A DNA stretch of 7,932 nt from an uncultured Lachnospiraceae bacterium (GTDB lineage: Bacteria > Bacillota_A > Clostridia > Lachnospirales > Lachnospiraceae), in NCBI GenBank assembly GCA_902766415.1, contig CACXDR010000260.1:1-7932 (forward strand), read 5' to 3'. Under the pieces are notes generated by a model that saw only the letters and a list, made by a program, of their open reading frames with translations, was not told where the DNA came from and did not search any database. The position numbers and the translations under genes are program-made. This document shows, one piece after another, positions 6,231 through 7,932 of the stretch. Each line of letters starts with the position of its first letter. Positions within the stretch are counted from its first letter, which is position 1.

Positions 6231-7624
6231 TTAACGCCCTCTTTCGTATCCTCAAGAATGATCCCCATGGCGGTCAGCTGGTTCCTGATCTCGTCCGCGC
6301 GGGCGTAGTTCTTCGCCTTTCTCGCCGCCTGGCGCTCCTCGATCAGCGCCTCGACCTCGTCCGCAAGGTCCACCTTCTTCCTCTCGGAAAGGATCCCCAG
6401 GACGTCAAGCAGCTTTTCGAGCGTGCCCTTCATCTCCTCCGCGTAAGCCTTCGCGCTGTCCTCCGTGACGGAGACGTTCGCGAGCCTGACGAGCTCGAAG
6501 ACCGCGCCCAGGGCGTCCGCCGTGTTGAAATCGTCGTCCATGGCCTCCTCGAACTTCTTCACGAGGCCGCGGAGCGCTTCCGTGTTCTTCTCCTCCTCAG
6601 CGGAGAGCGCTTTCTCTGCCGTCTTCGGAAGGACCTCGCGCAGATGGTCCATGGCGGTCAGGATGCGCTCAAGGCTTGCCTTCGCGCTCTCCATGAGCTC
6701 CTTCGAGAAGTTCAGCGGGCTCCTGTAGTGCGCGCTCAGCATGAACAGGCGCAGGACCTGGAGGTCATACTGCTCGCTGACCTGGCGGACCGTCCGGAAG
6801 TTCCCGAGGGACTTGGACATCTTGGTGCCGTCGATGTTCAGGAACGCGTTGTGCATCCAGTACTTCGCGAACTGCTTTCCGCTGACGGCCTCGGACTGCG
6901 CGATCTCATTCTCATGGTGCGGGAACACAAGATCCTCGCCGCCGCCATGGATATCGATCTGGTCGCCGAGGTACCGCTTCGACATGACGGAGCACTCGAT
7001 ATGCCAGCCCGGGCGTCCCTTGCACCACGGGGACTCCCAGTACGGCTCCCCCTCCTTCTTCGGCTTCCAGAGGACGAAGTCGTTCGGATCCTCCTTGTCC
7101 TCCTCGCCGGTGACCTTCAGCGTCCGGAACCCGGACTGCAGGTCGTCAAGGTTCTTGTGGGAAAGCTTGCCGTAGCCCTTAAACGAACGCACGCGGTAAT
7201 AGACCGTGCCGTCCGGGGCGGTGTAGGCGTGCCCGCCGTCGATCAGCTGGCCGATCATGGTCTTCATCCCCTCGATCTCCTGGGTGGCCTGCGGGTGGAC
7301 CGTCGCCGGGCGGATGTTCATGCCCTCCATGTCCTTTTTGCACTCCTTTATGTAGCGCTCGGAAATGACCGAGGAATCGACACCCTCCTCGTTCGCGGCC
7401 TTGATGATCTTGTCGTCCACGTCGGTGAAGTTCGAAACGAAGTTCACCTCGTAGCCGCGGTACTCGAAATAGCGGCGCACCGTGTCGAAGACGATCATGG
7501 GACGCGCGTTCCCGATATGGATGAGGTTATAGACAGTCGGGCCGCAGACATACATCCTGACCTTGCCGGGCTCAAGCGGTACGAACTCCTCTTTGTAACG
7601 TGTCAGTGTGTTAAAGATCTTCAT
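6215..7624 (-). CDS. cysS: Cysteinyl-tRNA synthetase
   Basis: This 469-residue cytoplasmic class I synthetase has normal length. The HIGH motif reads HIGN (36-39), the usual variant in this family. KMSKS is at 268-272. The zinc ligands that select cysteine are all visible: C27 in MYVCGPTVY, C211 after GWHIE, and H236 and E240 in FPHHENE. The anticodon-binding helical domain follows, ending with the RADEIRNQL and GIILEDT elements typical of CysRS. The enzyme activates cysteine with ATP and charges tRNA-Cys. ATG is preceded by AAAGG at 8 bases. It lies 97 bases after ispF and overlaps mrnC by 16 bases. No T-box leader fits in the upstream gap, so expression probably comes from the upstream operon promoter. 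Confidence 0.97.
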   Translation of the reverse strand: MKIFNTLTRYKEEFVPLEPGKVRMYVCGPTVYNLIHIGNARPMIVFDTVRRYFEYRGYEVNFVSNFTDVDDKIIKAANEEGVDSSVISERYIKECKKDMEGMNIRPATVHPQATQEIEGMKTMIGQLIDGGHAYTAPDGTVYYRVRSFKGYGKLSHKNLDDLQSGFRTLKVTGEEDKEDPNDFVLWKPKKEGEPYWESPWCKGRPGWHIECSVMSKRYLGDQIDIHGGGEDLVFPHHENEIAQSEAVSGKQFAKYWMHNAFLNIDGTKMSKSLGNFRTVRQVSEQYDLQVLRLFMLSAHYRSPLNFSKELMESAKASLERILTAMDHLREVLPKTAEKALSAEEEKNTEALRGLVKKFEEAMDDDFNTADALGAVFELVRLANVSVTEDSAKAYAEEMKGTLEKLLDVLGILSERKKVDLADEVEALIEERQAARKAKNYARADEIRNQLTAMGIILEDTKEGVKWKKA

Positions 7625-7673
7625 ATGTGCTGCCTTTCTTTTTTGTATTTTGTCTCCGGCGGGTCCTCACGGT

Positions 7674-7713
7674 TCCCGCGCCGGGCTTTCATATTGTCCC
7701 GTACCGGGCTTTC
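7674..7713. repeat. Two 17-bp direct repeats in the ispF-cysS gap
   Basis: TCCCGCGCCGGGCTTTC (7674-7690) and TCCCGTACCGGGCTTTC (7697-7713) differ at two adjacent bases and are 23 bases apart. Each holds a small CCCG/CGGG inverted repeat. No U-tract follows on the minus strand, so they are unlikely to be terminators. They fill nearly half of the 97-base gap; the rest, up to the cysS ribosome binding site, shows no clear promoter. Confidence 0.6.
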
Positions 7714-7721
7714 GTTCTCCT

Positions 7722-7932
7722 TCAGTGCTCCGCGGCCCCGGTGAGGATACACACGGCGTGCGCGGAGATCCCCTCTCCCCTGCCGGTGAACCCAAGCTTC
7801 TCCTCGGTCGTCGCCTTTACGTTCACGTCCGCCTCGCTGACGCCAAGATCCGCCGCGATGTTCGCCCGCATCTCATCGATGTAGGGCGCGAGCTTCGGCC
7901 TCTGCGCGATCACGGTCGCGTCGACGTTTCCG
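7722..7932 (-). CDS. ispF: 2-C-methyl-D-erythritol 2,4-cyclodiphosphate synthase, C-terminal part
   Basis: Only the last 69 residues are in the window; the frame is open to the right edge, so the gene begins outside it. The visible part begins [17 protein letters not shown], continues with [20 protein letters not shown], and closes with AHAVCILTG. These are the late signature segments of IspF, including the Thr/Glu-containing loop that binds the CDP part of the substrate. The enzyme closes the cyclodiphosphate ring in the MEP route to isoprenoids and works as a trimer in the cytoplasm. Whether this is a stand-alone IspF or the end of an IspD-IspF fusion cannot be seen. It is the first visible gene of the minus-strand operon that leads into cysS. 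Confidence 0.95.
   Translation of the reverse strand, partial: GNVDATVIAQRPKLAPYIDEMRANIAADLGVSEADVNVKATTEEKLGFTGRGEGISAHAVCILTGAAEH

Noticed and set aside
7505..7519. Degenerate HIGH motif (HIGN) in cysS as a defect
   Set aside because: HIGN is a normal variant in cysteinyl-tRNA synthetases, and the zinc ligands and KMSKS are intact.
7625..7721. T-box or Cys-rich attenuator leader for cysS
   Set aside because: The 97-base gap is too short for a T-box, no conserved T-box sequence is seen, and the small frame there has no Cys codon.
6644..7744. 366-codon open frame on the plus strand
   Set aside because: It is antisense to cysS, whose catalytic motifs are all intact, and the translated composition shows no domain.

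Overview
The window reads as the chromosome of a GC-rich member of the Firmicutes, probably a Lachnospiraceae-like clostridium. The support is the minus-strand order ispF - cysS - mrnC - rlmB, a cluster typical of Firmicutes, together with strong AGGAGG-type ribosome binding sites and codons that mostly end in G or C. The species cannot be named from the sequence. There are no RNA genes, insertion sequences, integrases or CRISPR arrays.

Left part, plus strand (1-3752): two tightly coupled genes. The first enters the window already open and encodes a long, acidic, coiled-coil protein with one globular insertion and no visible membrane segment. Its stop codon touches the Shine-Dalgarno of a 731-residue MMPL/YdfJ-type RND transporter that keeps both Asp-Tyr pairs of the proton relay. 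A transporter with a dedicated coiled-coil partner is the best candidate here for a poorly described system. A perfect 17-bp hairpin at 3757-3797 ends this unit.

Middle (3753-4446): a convergent minus-strand gene for a small four-helix membrane protein of the PsiE family. It has its own promoter in an AT-rich island and a strong hairpin in its leader. The transporter terminator is symmetrical and probably serves this gene too.

Right part, minus strand (7932 down to 4447): a housekeeping operon in transcription order. It contains ispF (3' part only), cysS, mrnC (Mini-III RNase), rlmB (23S rRNA 2'-O-methyltransferase) and an unrecognised 167-residue protein with a CxxC pair. From cysS onward the genes overlap or are 3 bases apart, so they are likely translated from one message. 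The operon joins isoprenoid precursor synthesis, cysteinyl-tRNA charging, 23S rRNA 3'/5' maturation and 23S rRNA methylation. The last gene sits where many Firmicutes carry yacP/rae1 but does not look like it; its helical pattern faintly recalls the N-terminal domain of hybrid cluster proteins.
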